From the NCBI GenBank assembly GCA_033765305.1, contig JANRID010000006.1:1-64000 (forward strand): a stretch of 64,000 bases of DNA. Reading direction: 5' to 3'. The notes under the pieces are model-generated. The model did no database searches. It had not been told where the DNA came from and saw nothing but the letters and a program-made list of their open reading frames with translations. Positions 18,744 to 27,088 of the stretch are shown in pieces. The DNA is from RDXT01 sp033765305. Its GTDB lineage: Bacteria > Bacteroidota > Bacteroidia > J057. Position numbers and translations under genes: made by a program. How positions within the stretch are numbered: the first letter of the stretch is position 1; every line of letters starts with the position of its first letter.

Positions 18744-19192
18744 AGAAAGATCTGTTTATCGACACCAATATTGCCAGCCGCTTCGCCAATCCCGCAGACC
18801 CTGCATACAAGAAGCTGATCCGCTGGCTCTTCAACAATCCCGAAGCTCATCTTGCCGTATCAAACAAACTGCTGCAGGAATACATAGCGTCCAGCCGAAA
18901 CGCGGCATCGGATTCCAGCATCCCGGTTCTGATCTCAGCCCTGACCCGTGAGGGCCGCCTGGTGAAAATCAACAATGACCAGATCAAGCGATTTAAACAG
19001 CAGTATTTTACCAAGGCCCAATGCCGGAAGCTCCGGTCGAATTCGGAAGACCGAAATCATATTCCGGTTGTTCTGCTATCCGACCGGAAATATGCGCTGA
19101 GCATCGATGAATTGCTGATTCAGGATTTGCTCAGCTTTCCGGGATTCACGGTACGGGCTGAGCGAAGGCCGGACCGGCTTCTGTATGAGTAG
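18740..19192 (+). CDS. PIN-like domain nuclease, partner of the ATPase
   Basis: This 150-residue protein starts MKKDLFIDTNIASRF, with Asp8 and Asn10 at the PIN first strand. Candidate acidic metal ligands follow at Glu47 (LLQEYIAS), Glu102/Asp103 (NSEDRNHIP) and Asp114 (LLSDRKYA), which is the order expected for a PIN-like ribonuclease. Unlike VapC toxins it is not preceded by an antitoxin but by a large ATPase, which suggests an ATPase-gated nuclease effector. Substrate is unknown. Confidence 0.7.
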   Translation: MKKDLFIDTNIASRFANPADPAYKKLIRWLFNNPEAHLAVSNKLLQEYIASSRNAASDSSIPVLISALTREGRLVKINNDQIKRFKQQYFTKAQCRKLRSNSEDRNHIPVVLLSDRKYALSIDELLIQDLLSFPGFTVRAERRPDRLLYE

Positions 19193-19225
19193 GATACAGG
19201 AGCCAGTGCTCTCCGGCGCCAAGGG

Positions 19226-19855
19226 TTATACCCCACCCGGCGCCACCACGCTGCAGATCGGGCACTGCTCCGGGCGGTGGCCGCGGGCCGGGCAGTACTG
19301 CCGTCCGAAGAAAATGATCTGCAGGTGCAGCTGGTTCCAGCGTTCCTCCGGGAAGATCCGCTTGGCATCCCGCTCGGTCTGCTCCACGTTTTTTCCGCTG
19401 CTCAGGCCCCAGCGCTGCATCAGGCGGTGGATATGCGTATCCACCGGAAAGGCCGGCACGCCGAAGGCCTGCGACATGACCACCGAAGCGGTCTTGTGCC
19501 CCACCCCCGGCAAGGCTTCCAGCTCCTCGAAGCTGCGCGGCACGGCGCCGCCGTAGCGCTCCACCAGGATCTGCGACAGCTCGCTGATCGCCTGCGACTT
19601 GCGGGGCGAGAGCCCGCAGGGCCGGATGATGCTGCGGATTTCCTCCACCGGCACCTGCGCCATCTGAAACGGATCCGAGGCGCGGGCAAACAGCAGCGGC
19701 GTCACCTGATTGACCCGCACATCGGTGCACTGCGCCGAGAGCAGCACCGCCACCAGCAGGGTGTACGCGTCTTCGTGCTCCAGGGGCACGGGCGTTTCAG
19801 GATACAGCTCGTCCAGCTTCCGGATGATGAACTCCGCTTTCGCTTGTTCGTCCAT
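19226..19855 (-). CDS. nth: Endonuclease III (DNA glycosylase/AP lyase)
   Basis: This 209-residue base-excision repair enzyme removes oxidised pyrimidines and nicks the abasic site. The helix-hairpin-helix LPGVGHKTA carries the catalytic Lys121, and VDTHIHR carries Asp139. The C-terminal iron-sulfur ligands are not canonical: only Cys188, Cys198 and Cys201 remain (C-x9-C-x2-C), instead of C-x6-C-x2-C-x5-C. The cluster may be absent or altered. The start at MDEQAKAEFIIRKL was preferred to earlier in-frame ATGs because it aligns with the family. It converges on the PIN-like gene. Confidence 0.9.
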   Translation of the reverse strand: MDEQAKAEFIIRKLDELYPETPVPLEHEDAYTLLVAVLLSAQCTDVRVNQVTPLLFARASDPFQMAQVPVEEIRSIIRPCGLSPRKSQAISELSQILVERYGGAVPRSFEELEALPGVGHKTASVVMSQAFGVPAFPVDTHIHRLMQRWGLSSGKNVEQTERDAKRIFPEERWNQLHLQIIFFGRQYCPARGHRPEQCPICSVVAPGGV

Positions 19856-19920
19856 ACTGCGTAAGGGCATTTGAATATCGCTGCAAGTTTCCATATTTTA
19901 CTGATCAAAACCCGGCTGAG

Positions 19921-20784
19921 ATGCAGATGTTCTTCCGATGGCTCCGATGGTGGGGAATGCTGGCGCTGCTGCCCGCGCAGGGCCTTGCACAGGTGTATTG
20001 CACGGCACCCAACCGTGCCCTGGCTGATTCCTGCCTGGCGGAGTTTGCTGCGGCTGGCCTGGCGCAGATGCCGCCGGGCGAGGCAGCCATACGGGTGGGG
20101 ACCTACTTCCTGGGCACGCCCTACATCGCCCATACCCTCGAACTGCCCGGCGAGGAGCAGCTGGTCGTCCGCCTGGACGGGCTCGACTGCACGACTTTTC
20201 TGGAGAATGTGGTGGCCTTCGTCCGCTGCGGGCAGCGGCGCCAGTGGACCTACGAGGCCTATCTGGCCGCGCTGGCCGAGGTGCGCTACCGGGGCGGGCG
20301 CCCGGGCCCCTATCCGTCCCGGCTGCACTACTTCAGCGACTGGATCGCCGACAACCAGGCCAAGGGCCTGCTGCGCGATATGACCCAGGCGCTCGGCGGC
20401 ACGCCTGTCCAGAAGCGCATCGATTTTATGAGCACGCACCCCGGCAGCTACCGGCAGCTGACCGAAACGCCCGCCTGGACCGACTCGGTCCGGCAGGTGG
20501 AGCAGGCGCTCAGCGCCCGCACCCGCTATGTGATCCCGAAGGATCAGATTGCCGCCCGCGAAGCGGGCATTCAGCCCGGCGATCTGATTGCCATTGCTAC
20601 CAGCATCGGCGGGCTGGATGTGCAGCATGTCGGCATGGCGTACCGCAAAGGCGGCCGCATTCACCTGCTGCATGCTTCCTCCCTGACCAACGAGGTCGAG
20701 ATTTCAGCCCAGCCGCTGCACGACTACCTCGCCGCCAGCAAATCTGCCAGCGGCATCATGGTCTGCCGCCTGCTGGCGCCCTGA
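19921..20784 (+). CDS. DUF1460 (N-acetylmuramoyl-L-alanine amidase-like) secreted protein
   Basis: This 287-residue protein has a signal peptide ending near GLAQ. The NlpC/P60-like fold of DUF1460 is recognised by RLDGLDCTTFLENV (Cys90, catalytic) and GLDVQHVGMAYR (His236). The middle contains the SRLHYFSDWIADN family motif. The group is thought to cut peptidoglycan fragments, so a periplasmic turnover or recycling role is likely. Divergent from nth. Confidence 0.85.
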   Translation: MQMFFRWLRWWGMLALLPAQGLAQVYCTAPNRALADSCLAEFAAAGLAQMPPGEAAIRVGTYFLGTPYIAHTLELPGEEQLVVRLDGLDCTTFLENVVAFVRCGQRRQWTYEAYLAALAEVRYRGGRPGPYPSRLHYFSDWIADNQAKGLLRDMTQALGGTPVQKRIDFMSTHPGSYRQLTETPAWTDSVRQVEQALSARTRYVIPKDQIAAREAGIQPGDLIAIATSIGGLDVQHVGMAYRKGGRIHLLHASSLTNEVEISAQPLHDYLAASKSASGIMVCRLLAP

Positions 20785-20861
20785 GGGCGCCAACATTCGG
20801 CCCAGGGCCCGGTTACCTAGCATACGAGATGGATTGAACAACGAACCAACAGGACTACCCG

Positions 20862-22298
20862 ATGATCACGACGGCCATCCCTACCGCAGCAAACTCCGCC
20901 ACAGAGGAGCAGATCCACGCGATTTTTGCCGCCCAGCAGGCCTATGCGCCGGTGGTGGCGCGCAGCACCGCACGCGAGCGCAAGGCCAAGCTGCGCCGCC
21001 TGCTGGAATACCTCGAAGCCCGGATCCCGGAGGTGGCAGAGACCATGCGCCTCGATCAGGGTGCCGAGGAGACCGAGTCGCTTCTTATCGAGTCCATGCC
21101 GGCCCGGATGGAGACGCACTTCGTCCTCCGGCATATCGATGCATGGATGGCGCCGCAGCGCGTGCCTACGCCGATTACGCTGATGGGCACCAGCTCCTAC
21201 ATTCAGTATGAGCCCAAAGGCGTCTGCCTGATTATTTCACCCTGGAATTATCCCTACACCCTCACCATCCGGCCCCTGATCTCGGCCATCGCCGCAGGCA
21301 ATACCGTGATCATCAAGCCCTCCGAATATGCGCCGCATGCCTCGGCCTTCATGCGAGACATGGTGCAGGCGCTCTTCAAGCCGGAGGAGATCGCCGTCGT
21401 CGAAGGCGACGCGGGCATCTCGCAGCGCCTGCTGCAATTGCCCTTCAACCACATCTTCTTCACCGGCAGCCCGTCGGTGGGCAAGGCGGTGATGAAAGCC
21501 GCGTCGGAGCATCTGTCCTCGGTGACGCTGGAGCTGGGCGGCAAGTCGCCCTCCATCATCACCGAACACGCCGATATCGACCTGGCAGCCAGCCACATCG
21601 CCTGGAGCAAGCACATCAAGTCCGGCCAGTCCTGCGTAGCGACGGACTACGTCCTGGTGCATGAATCTGTGGCGGAAGCCTTTATCCAGCGCTACATTCA
21701 TCATGCCCTGTCGATGTTCGAGGATGGCCTGGCGAAGGGCGAGGCCTATGGCCGTTCGGTGAACGCAAGGCACTTTGCGCGGGTGGAGGGCATCCTCCAG
21801 GACGCGCTCAGCCAGGGCGCCCAGGTGCGGCTGGGCGGCAAGACCCTGCCGGAGGAGCTGAAGATCGCCCATACGGTGCTCACGGGGGTGAAGCCGGAGA
21901 TGCGGATCATGCAGGAGGAAATCTTCGGGCCGCTGATGCCGGTGCTCACCTACCGGGATCCGGAAGAGGCGGTCCGGATCACACAGGCGGCTCCGCATCC
22001 GCTGGCGCTGTATATTTTCAGCCGGCGGGAACCGGAAATCCGCTTTTTCAAGTCGCGCATCCTCTCCGGCGACCTGGTCGTGAACCACTGTGTGGTGCAT
22101 CACGGCAACCCCAACCTGCCCTTCGGCGGCACGAACAACAGCGGGATCGGCAAATCAATCGGCCATGCCGGGTTCAAGGAATTTTCCCACCCGCGCAGCG
22201 TGATGATCAACCATTGGTTCCTCTCCCGCCTGATCTATCCGCCCTATACCAGCGCCTGGAAGCGCCGGATCGCCAAGCTCTTCTACCGGCTCAACTGA
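20862..22298 (+). CDS. Aldehyde dehydrogenase (class 3-like)
   Basis: This 478-residue NAD(P)-dependent enzyme has catalytic Cys258 in SGQSCVATDY and general-base Glu224 in LELGGKSP. The coenzyme loop is PWNYPYTLTIRPL and FTGSPSVGKAVM. The C-terminal extension (RLIYPPYTSAWKRRIAKLFYRLN) is basic and typical of the ALDH3 or fatty-aldehyde dehydrogenase branch, which may bind membranes. It stands alone; 77 nt separate it from the DUF1460 gene. Confidence 0.92.
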   Translation: MITTAIPTAANSATEEQIHAIFAAQQAYAPVVARSTARERKAKLRRLLEYLEARIPEVAETMRLDQGAEETESLLIESMPARMETHFVLRHIDAWMAPQRVPTPITLMGTSSYIQYEPKGVCLIISPWNYPYTLTIRPLISAIAAGNTVIIKPSEYAPHASAFMRDMVQALFKPEEIAVVEGDAGISQRLLQLPFNHIFFTGSPSVGKAVMKAASEHLSSVTLELGGKSPSIITEHADIDLAASHIAWSKHIKSGQSCVATDYVLVHESVAEAFIQRYIHHALSMFEDGLAKGEAYGRSVNARHFARVEGILQDALSQGAQVRLGGKTLPEELKIAHTVLTGVKPEMRIMQEEIFGPLMPVLTYRDPEEAVRITQAAPHPLALYIFSRREPEIRFFKSRILSGDLVVNHCVVHHGNPNLPFGGTNNSGIGKSIGHAGFKEFSHPRSVMINHWFLSRLIYPPYTSAWKRRIAKLFYRLN

Positions 22299-22313
22299 GC
22301 GGGCTCCGATATG

Positions 22314-22344
22314 GCAAACGCCGCCTGTTCAGGGCGACGTTTGC
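22314..22344. terminator. Hairpin terminator between convergent genes
   Basis: Arms GCAAACG and CGTTTGC (22314-22320, 22338-22344) are extended inside by CGCC/GGCG around a short loop. No poly-T follows on either strand, but its position between the convergent aldehyde dehydrogenase and MFS genes suggests a shared terminator. Confidence 0.5.
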
Positions 22345-22372
22345 TGTTGATATCCAGACCGTTCCTTTCCGG

Positions 22373-23647
22373 TCAGACCGGTTTGGCGTGGCCGGTGCGG
22401 CGCATGAAGAAATACAAGGCGCCGAAGGCTACGATCAGAATCATGGGGAAGAATGCCAGCTTGATCAGCGTAGCCTGGCCTGCGGCCAGGTCGATCTGCT
22501 GCGCAGCCTCCTGGGTCAGGCCGGCCATGAAGGTCGTCAGTTCCGAGGGCTCGCTGACCTGATAGCCCATAGCCTGGGCTTTGTCGATGCGGGAGTTGTC
22601 CAGCCAGCTGCCTACGATGGGCTGCGCGATCCCCGTAGCGAACATGCCCATGCCGCCCATGAGCGACATGCCCAGCGCACCCGATTTGGGGATGTATTCG
22701 CCGGTGAATCCGATCATCGTCGGCCAGAAGTAGCAAACCCCGACTGCGAAGAGAATGGCAGCCACGTACACCATCGGGCCGGTGGCCTGGCTCATGAGCA
22801 GGATGCCGATGAGGGCAATGATCGAAGAGCCCCAGAGCACGCCGGTCGGGTTGAGGCGGTGAATGACCGGGCCTGCAAAGAGGCGGCCTACGGCCATCAG
22901 GCCGGTCACCATGGCCAGCACGAGCATGCCCGAAGCGCCGGCAGCGCCGAGGAGGCGTTCGACCCACTGCTGGGTGCTCAGTTCGGTATTGGCTGTCAGG
23001 ATCATGCAGAAGAGCATGAACAGATACAGCGGGCTGAGCATGCCTTTGAGGTTGTCGGAAAGCTTGGCCTGGCCTGCGGCTTCAGCCTCGGGGAATTTCT
23101 GGCCCCAGAAGAGCACGGCATAGATTGCCGTCGGGATCAGCATGATGGCAATTTTGGCCTGCCAGCCGAGCGACATGGCGTCCATGCCCTGCGAAATCAG
23201 CGCACCGAGGAAAATCCCGCCGGGAAACCAGACGTGGAAGCGGTTGAGCATCGTGGTCTGGTTGTTCTTGTACATGTTGGCAATCAGGGGATTGCAGGCA
23301 GCTTCCACGGTTCCGTTGCCGAAGCCGATGAAGAAGTTGGAGAGCAGCAGCAGGGCGAATCCATTGGCGAAGATCGTCATCACGATCCCCAGCACGTGGC
23401 TCACGAGCGCGAGCACCATCATGCGCTTGGCACCGAAGACGTTGTACAGGTAGCCGCCGACGATGGTAGCGATGGGAAAGCCGAGAATGGCCGTCGAGTT
23501 GATGTAGCCGAGCTGGGTGTCGGTCAGGGTAAATTCCAGGCTCAGCTGGCCGAGAATGCCTGCGCGGATGGCGAAGGCGAAGGCTGTCGTAACCAGTGCG
23601 AAGCAGCTGGCGATAAACAGCCGGTTTGGCGAGTATGTAGTTTGCAT
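22373..23647 (-). CDS. MFS sugar transporter (fucose/glucose permease-like)
   Basis: This 424-residue inner-membrane carrier has twelve predicted helices. The motif ILGFPIATIVGGYLYNVFGAKRMM lies in the loop between helices 2 and 3. The NPLIANMYKNNQTTMLNRFH...FPGG stretch matches the FucP/sugar:H+ symporter branch. It is the last gene of a four-gene minus-strand operon with an oxidoreductase, an isomerase-like enzyme and a secreted protein, so it probably imports the sugar they process. Confidence 0.88.
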   Translation of the reverse strand: MQTTYSPNRLFIASCFALVTTAFAFAIRAGILGQLSLEFTLTDTQLGYINSTAILGFPIATIVGGYLYNVFGAKRMMVLALVSHVLGIVMTIFANGFALLLLSNFFIGFGNGTVEAACNPLIANMYKNNQTTMLNRFHVWFPGGIFLGALISQGMDAMSLGWQAKIAIMLIPTAIYAVLFWGQKFPEAEAAGQAKLSDNLKGMLSPLYLFMLFCMILTANTELSTQQWVERLLGAAGASGMLVLAMVTGLMAVGRLFAGPVIHRLNPTGVLWGSSIIALIGILLMSQATGPMVYVAAILFAVGVCYFWPTMIGFTGEYIPKSGALGMSLMGGMGMFATGIAQPIVGSWLDNSRIDKAQAMGYQVSEPSELTTFMAGLTQEAAQQIDLAAGQATLIKLAFFPMILIVAFGALYFFMRRTGHAKPV

Positions 23648-23687
23648 AAACTGAGGTGGTAGGAGTAGCAGAATAAGGTAGCTGGCA

Positions 23688-24383
23688 TCAGCTGCGGCCC
23701 CTGCGGCGGGATTCCGCCTCGGCGTCGCCGGTGAAGGTCATCGACAGGGTGGTCGGTTCGGAGGGGTGAAATTGCAGCACCCCTTCGAAGTCGTAGATCG
23801 AGCCCCATTCGTAGAGGCGCTTCTGGCGGGATTCGCTGGCCCATTTGCCGTTGGTTTTGAGATCGCCGCCGAGCAGCATGCTCTCGGCGCTCACGGCAAG
23901 GGTCAGCGAAGCGCCTGCCGGCAGGCCGCTGACGGTGAAGCGCCGGAGCAGCTCGGCGCGGTTTTCGTTTTTCTGCGGCACATAGACGGGTTCCTCGGTC
24001 ACGCGCACGATACGCCCATCCTGCAGTTTCAGCTCGTAGTGAAGCGCTACGGTGCTGTCGCCCAGGGTATATCCGGCGAAGCGGACCGCAGGCCTGCGCG
24101 CCGTGCCGCCTTCTATGACTTCCCAGACCTGGCGGGCTGCCCCGGCAGGCTGGTACACGAGCGCTTCGGATTCCTTGCCGCTGCCGCCCCGCCAGGCTTT
24201 GAACAGCTCGCAGGTGGCTGCGTCATAGGCGATCCAAAGCCGCTGGTCCAGCGCGACGGTCACTGCGTGCGGCCGCCCCTCGGCAAGCCCCCGGAATACC
24301 CAGGGGTCTGCCGGCGCACGGAGCCCCGCCGCCAGCATGCAGCAGCCCAAGGCTGCCAGCCCAATGCCCAGAACAGATTTCAT
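23688..24383 (-). CDS. Secreted hypothetical protein of the sugar operon
   Basis: This 231-residue protein has a signal peptide (MKSVLGIGLAALGCCMLAAGL). The region PWVFRGLAEGRPHAVTVALDQRLWIAYDAATCELFKAWRGG matches a domain often found fused to cytochrome c or ThuA modules in Bacteroidota sugar-oxidation proteins. The cytochrome itself is missing here. The rest looks like a beta sandwich. It sits 11 nt downstream of the isomerase and 40 nt before the transporter, so a role in periplasmic substrate handling is likely but unproven. Confidence 0.6.
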   Translation of the reverse strand: MKSVLGIGLAALGCCMLAAGLRAPADPWVFRGLAEGRPHAVTVALDQRLWIAYDAATCELFKAWRGGSGKESEALVYQPAGAARQVWEVIEGGTARRPAVRFAGYTLGDSTVALHYELKLQDGRIVRVTEEPVYVPQKNENRAELLRRFTVSGLPAGASLTLAVSAESMLLGGDLKTNGKWASESRQKRLYEWGSIYDFEGVLQFHPSEPTTLSMTFTGDAEAESRRRGRS

Positions 24384-24394
24384 ATCACTGATTG

Positions 24395-25450
24395 TCAGTC
24401 TATTCCCAGAATCCGGCGGTTGGTGGCCATGTCCACGCCGCTGTCGGCAAAGTCGTCGAAGGCTTTCTCTGTGGCTTTGATGAGGTGGTTGGCGATGAAG
24501 ATCGCGCCTTCCTCCGCGCCTTGCTGGGAGTCCTTGATGCAGCATTCCCATTCCATCACCGCCCAGCCGTCGAAGCCGTACTGCGTCAGCTTGCTGAAGA
24601 TGCCGCTGAAATCCACCTGTCCGTCGCCCAGCGAGCGGAAGCGCCCCGGCCGGTCCACCCAGCCCTGGTAGCCGCCATAGACCCCGGCCTTGCCCGTGGG
24701 GTTGAACTCGGCGTCCTTGACGTGGAACATCTTGATCCAGGGGTGGTAGAAGTCGATGAACTGGAGGTAGTCCAGCTGCTGTAGCATGAAATGGCTGGGG
24801 TCGTAGAGGATGTTCACGCGGCTGTGGTTGCCGGTGGCTTCGCGGAAGCGCTCCCAGGTGATGCCGTCGTGCAGGTCTTCGCCGGGGTGAATTTCATAGC
24901 AAAGGTCCACGCCTGCTGCGTCGAAAGCGTTGAGGATCGGGGTCCAGCGCTTGGCGAGTTCTGCAAATGCAGCCTCTACAAGGCCGGCGGGCCGCTGCGG
25001 CCAGGGGTACATGTAAGGCCAGGCGAGCGCGCCGGAGAAGGTGACATGCGCAGACAGGCCGAGGTTGCGGCTGGCTTTGGCTGCCAGCATCAGCTGATCA
25101 ACGGCCCATTCGGTGCGGGCCTTGGGATTGCCATGCACCGCGGCAGGCGCGAAGCCGTCAAACATCAGGTCGTAAGCCGGATGCACGGCCACGAGCTGGC
25201 CCTGGAGGTGGGTGGAGAGTTCGGTGATCTGCACCCCGGCTGCTGCTGCGATGCCCTGCAGGTCTTCGCAGTAGGTTTTGCTTTCGGCGGCCTGCCGGAG
25301 GTCGATGGCGCGGCTGTCCCAGGTCGGGATTTGCACCCCTACAAACCCCAGATCCGCAGCCCATTCGCAGATGGACTGGAAGCTGTTGAAGGGAGCAGCG
25401 TCGCCCATGAACTGGGCGAGGAAGATAGCAGGTCCTTTGATCGATTTCAT
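24395..25450 (-). CDS. Sugar phosphate isomerase/epimerase-type TIM barrel
   Basis: This 351-residue protein belongs to the AP endonuclease 2-like (xylose isomerase-like) barrel group. Metal-site residues are recognised in YEIHPGEDLHDG, NILYDPSHFMLQQ, IKMFHVKDAEF and VMEWECCIKD, where Glu, Asp, His and Glu line up as expected. It would isomerise or epimerise a sugar, possibly a 3-keto-sugar given the neighbouring oxidoreductase. No signal peptide; cytoplasmic. The start was set at MKSIKGPAIFLAQF. Confidence 0.85.
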   Translation of the reverse strand: MKSIKGPAIFLAQFMGDAAPFNSFQSICEWAADLGFVGVQIPTWDSRAIDLRQAAESKTYCEDLQGIAAAAGVQITELSTHLQGQLVAVHPAYDLMFDGFAPAAVHGNPKARTEWAVDQLMLAAKASRNLGLSAHVTFSGALAWPYMYPWPQRPAGLVEAAFAELAKRWTPILNAFDAAGVDLCYEIHPGEDLHDGITWERFREATGNHSRVNILYDPSHFMLQQLDYLQFIDFYHPWIKMFHVKDAEFNPTGKAGVYGGYQGWVDRPGRFRSLGDGQVDFSGIFSKLTQYGFDGWAVMEWECCIKDSQQGAEEGAIFIANHLIKATEKAFDDFADSGVDMATNRRILGID

Positions 25451-25510
25451 GATACAGAAGCTGATGGGGAGGAACAATCCTGCGGAAACAAGATCCGGAT
25501 GCCCGGCGCC

Positions 25511-26668
25511 TCAGTGGGCCGGGAAGGCATGCCATTTCTGGTCGGAATTGCCGGCGGCCACGACGGTTTCGATAAAGGCCATGCCGCGCACGCCGTCGTG
25601 CACGGTGGGGAAATCGAGGTCGAATTCGCCGGGTTCGCGGCTTTCAAGGCGGGCGCGCAGGGCGCGGGCGAAGTTGCGGTAGATATTGGCGAAGGCTTCA
25701 AGGTAGCCTTCGGGGTGGCCTGCGGGGATGCGCGCGTGCGCGCGTGCGCGCGCGGACAGCGCGCCTACGCCGGTGCGGAGCACGCGCACGCCCTCCTGCG
25801 TCTTGTGCAGCAGGGTATTGGGCTCCATCTGGTGCCATTCGAGGCCGCCGGTCTCGCCATACACGCGGATGCTGAGGCTGTTTTCCTCGCCGTTGCAGAT
25901 CTGGCTGGCGTGCAGCACGCCTTTGGCGCCCTGCTCCAGGCGGAGCAGCACATTGCCGTCGTCGTCCAGCTGGCGGCCTTCGACGAAGGTGCTCAGGTCG
26001 GCACAGAGTTCGGTGATGCGCAGGCCGGTGATGTACTCGGCCAGGTTTTCGGCGTGGGTGCCGATGTCGCCCATGGAGCCTGCCGCGCCGGAGCGGGCGG
26101 GGTCGGTGCGCCAGCTGGCCTGTTTGGAGCCGCTGGCTTCGAGGAAGGTCGAGAGCCAGCCCTGGGGATATTCCACGATCACCTTGCGGATCTTGCCGAG
26201 GGCACCGCTGCGGATCAGCTCGCGGGCCTCCTTGACCATCGGGTAGCCGGTGTAGTTGTGGGTGAGGGCGAACAGCAGGCCTGTGCGGTCCACGAGGGCA
26301 GCCAGCTCGCGGGCTTCGTCCATATTAAAGGCGAGGGGCTTGTCGCAGACCACGTGAAAGCCGTGCTCCAGGGCCATTTTAGCCGGGGGAAAGTGCATGT
26401 GGTTGGGCGTGACGATGGAGATGAAGTCCATGCGCTCGCCTTCGGGCAGCTCCTGCTCGCGGAGGATCATCTCCTCGAAGCTGCCGTACACGCGGTGCTC
26501 CGGCAGAAAGAAGTCGCGGCCGGAGGCCCTGGATTTTTCGGGATCGCTGCTGAAGGCGCCGCATACCAGCTCGATCTCGCCATCGAGTGCTGCGGCCATC
26601 CGGTGCACTGCGCCGATGAAGGCGCCGCGGCCGCCGCCGACCATGCCCATGCGTATTTTTCTGCTCAT
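25511..26668 (-). CDS. Gfo/Idh/MocA family oxidoreductase
   Basis: This 385-residue NAD(P)-dependent sugar or inositol oxidoreductase has an N-terminal Rossmann motif (MGMVGGGRGAFIG), the cofactor and substrate motif VCDKPLAFN, and the C-terminal domain with GSMGDIGTHAENL and GHPEGYLEAFANIYRNFA. It is the first gene of the operon and precedes the barrel enzyme by 60 nt. A TAACTTAG-like -7 box lies at 26703-26710. The coding region contains an alternating CG tract near the 3' end, encoding ARARAHARIPAGH. Confidence 0.9.
   Translation of the reverse strand: MSRKIRMGMVGGGRGAFIGAVHRMAAALDGEIELVCGAFSSDPEKSRASGRDFFLPEHRVYGSFEEMILREQELPEGERMDFISIVTPNHMHFPPAKMALEHGFHVVCDKPLAFNMDEARELAALVDRTGLLFALTHNYTGYPMVKEARELIRSGALGKIRKVIVEYPQGWLSTFLEASGSKQASWRTDPARSGAAGSMGDIGTHAENLAEYITGLRITELCADLSTFVEGRQLDDDGNVLLRLEQGAKGVLHASQICNGEENSLSIRVYGETGGLEWHQMEPNTLLHKTQEGVRVLRTGVGALSARARAHARIPAGHPEGYLEAFANIYRNFARALRARLESREPGEFDLDFPTVHDGVRGMAFIETVVAAGNSDQKWHAFPAH
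25728..25754. repeat. Alternating purine-pyrimidine CG/TG tract
   Basis: A 27-nt run of strictly alternating purine and pyrimidine (mostly GC steps with two GT steps) lies within the oxidoreductase gene. Such tracts can adopt Z-form DNA and may be length-variable. Confidence 0.7.
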
Positions 26669-27088
26669 CGTAGTCCAGATAGAGGAAGGTGTAGGATGCA
26701 GCCTAAGTTAAGTAAAAGCGGAAACATTGGCCGCAAGCACGCCGGATCGCCGGGCGAAATGGTTTTCGCAGCGGCAAATGCGGCGGCAGCCCAATAGTAC
26801 GAAATATGGAAAATCCTCACAAGGGAGCCCGGCTGTGCGCAGCCTTGTAAGATCCGGGCGGCAGATGCTGTCCGCAGCCGGTGCCGGCGGTTGACCATTC
26901 CCGCCTGCATACCGGCCAGAGACAGGGGCAGGCGTGCCCGGACGTGCAAAACAGGCGCAAAAAGTGACGGTTTGGCCCAATTCTCCAGAGATGGAACCAT
27001 CCAGCCGTAAATTTACCCGAGTATATCTGCGCATGTCAGATTTCGGCTATTCGGTAAGGTTTCTTAAGGCAGTACTTTTATCACTCAT
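26669..27088. other. Intergenic region between divergent transcription units
   Basis: There is no credible gene in these 420 nt. On the plus side are the palindrome GTAAATTTAC (27007-27016), which includes TAAATTTA, and a TACTTTTA box at 27073-27080 directly before the next start. On the minus side is the possible operon promoter at 26703-26710. The rest is GC-rich and shows nothing clear. Confidence 0.5.

Noticed and set aside
18740..19192. VapC-type toxin with its antitoxin
   Set aside because: There is no small antitoxin gene upstream; the coupled partner is a 465-residue ATPase, so a toxin-antitoxin reading does not fit.
24791..26797. Plus-strand open frame of 668 codons across two sugar-operon genes
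   Set aside because: It crosses the intergenic gap between two well-supported genes on the other strand and has no motifs.
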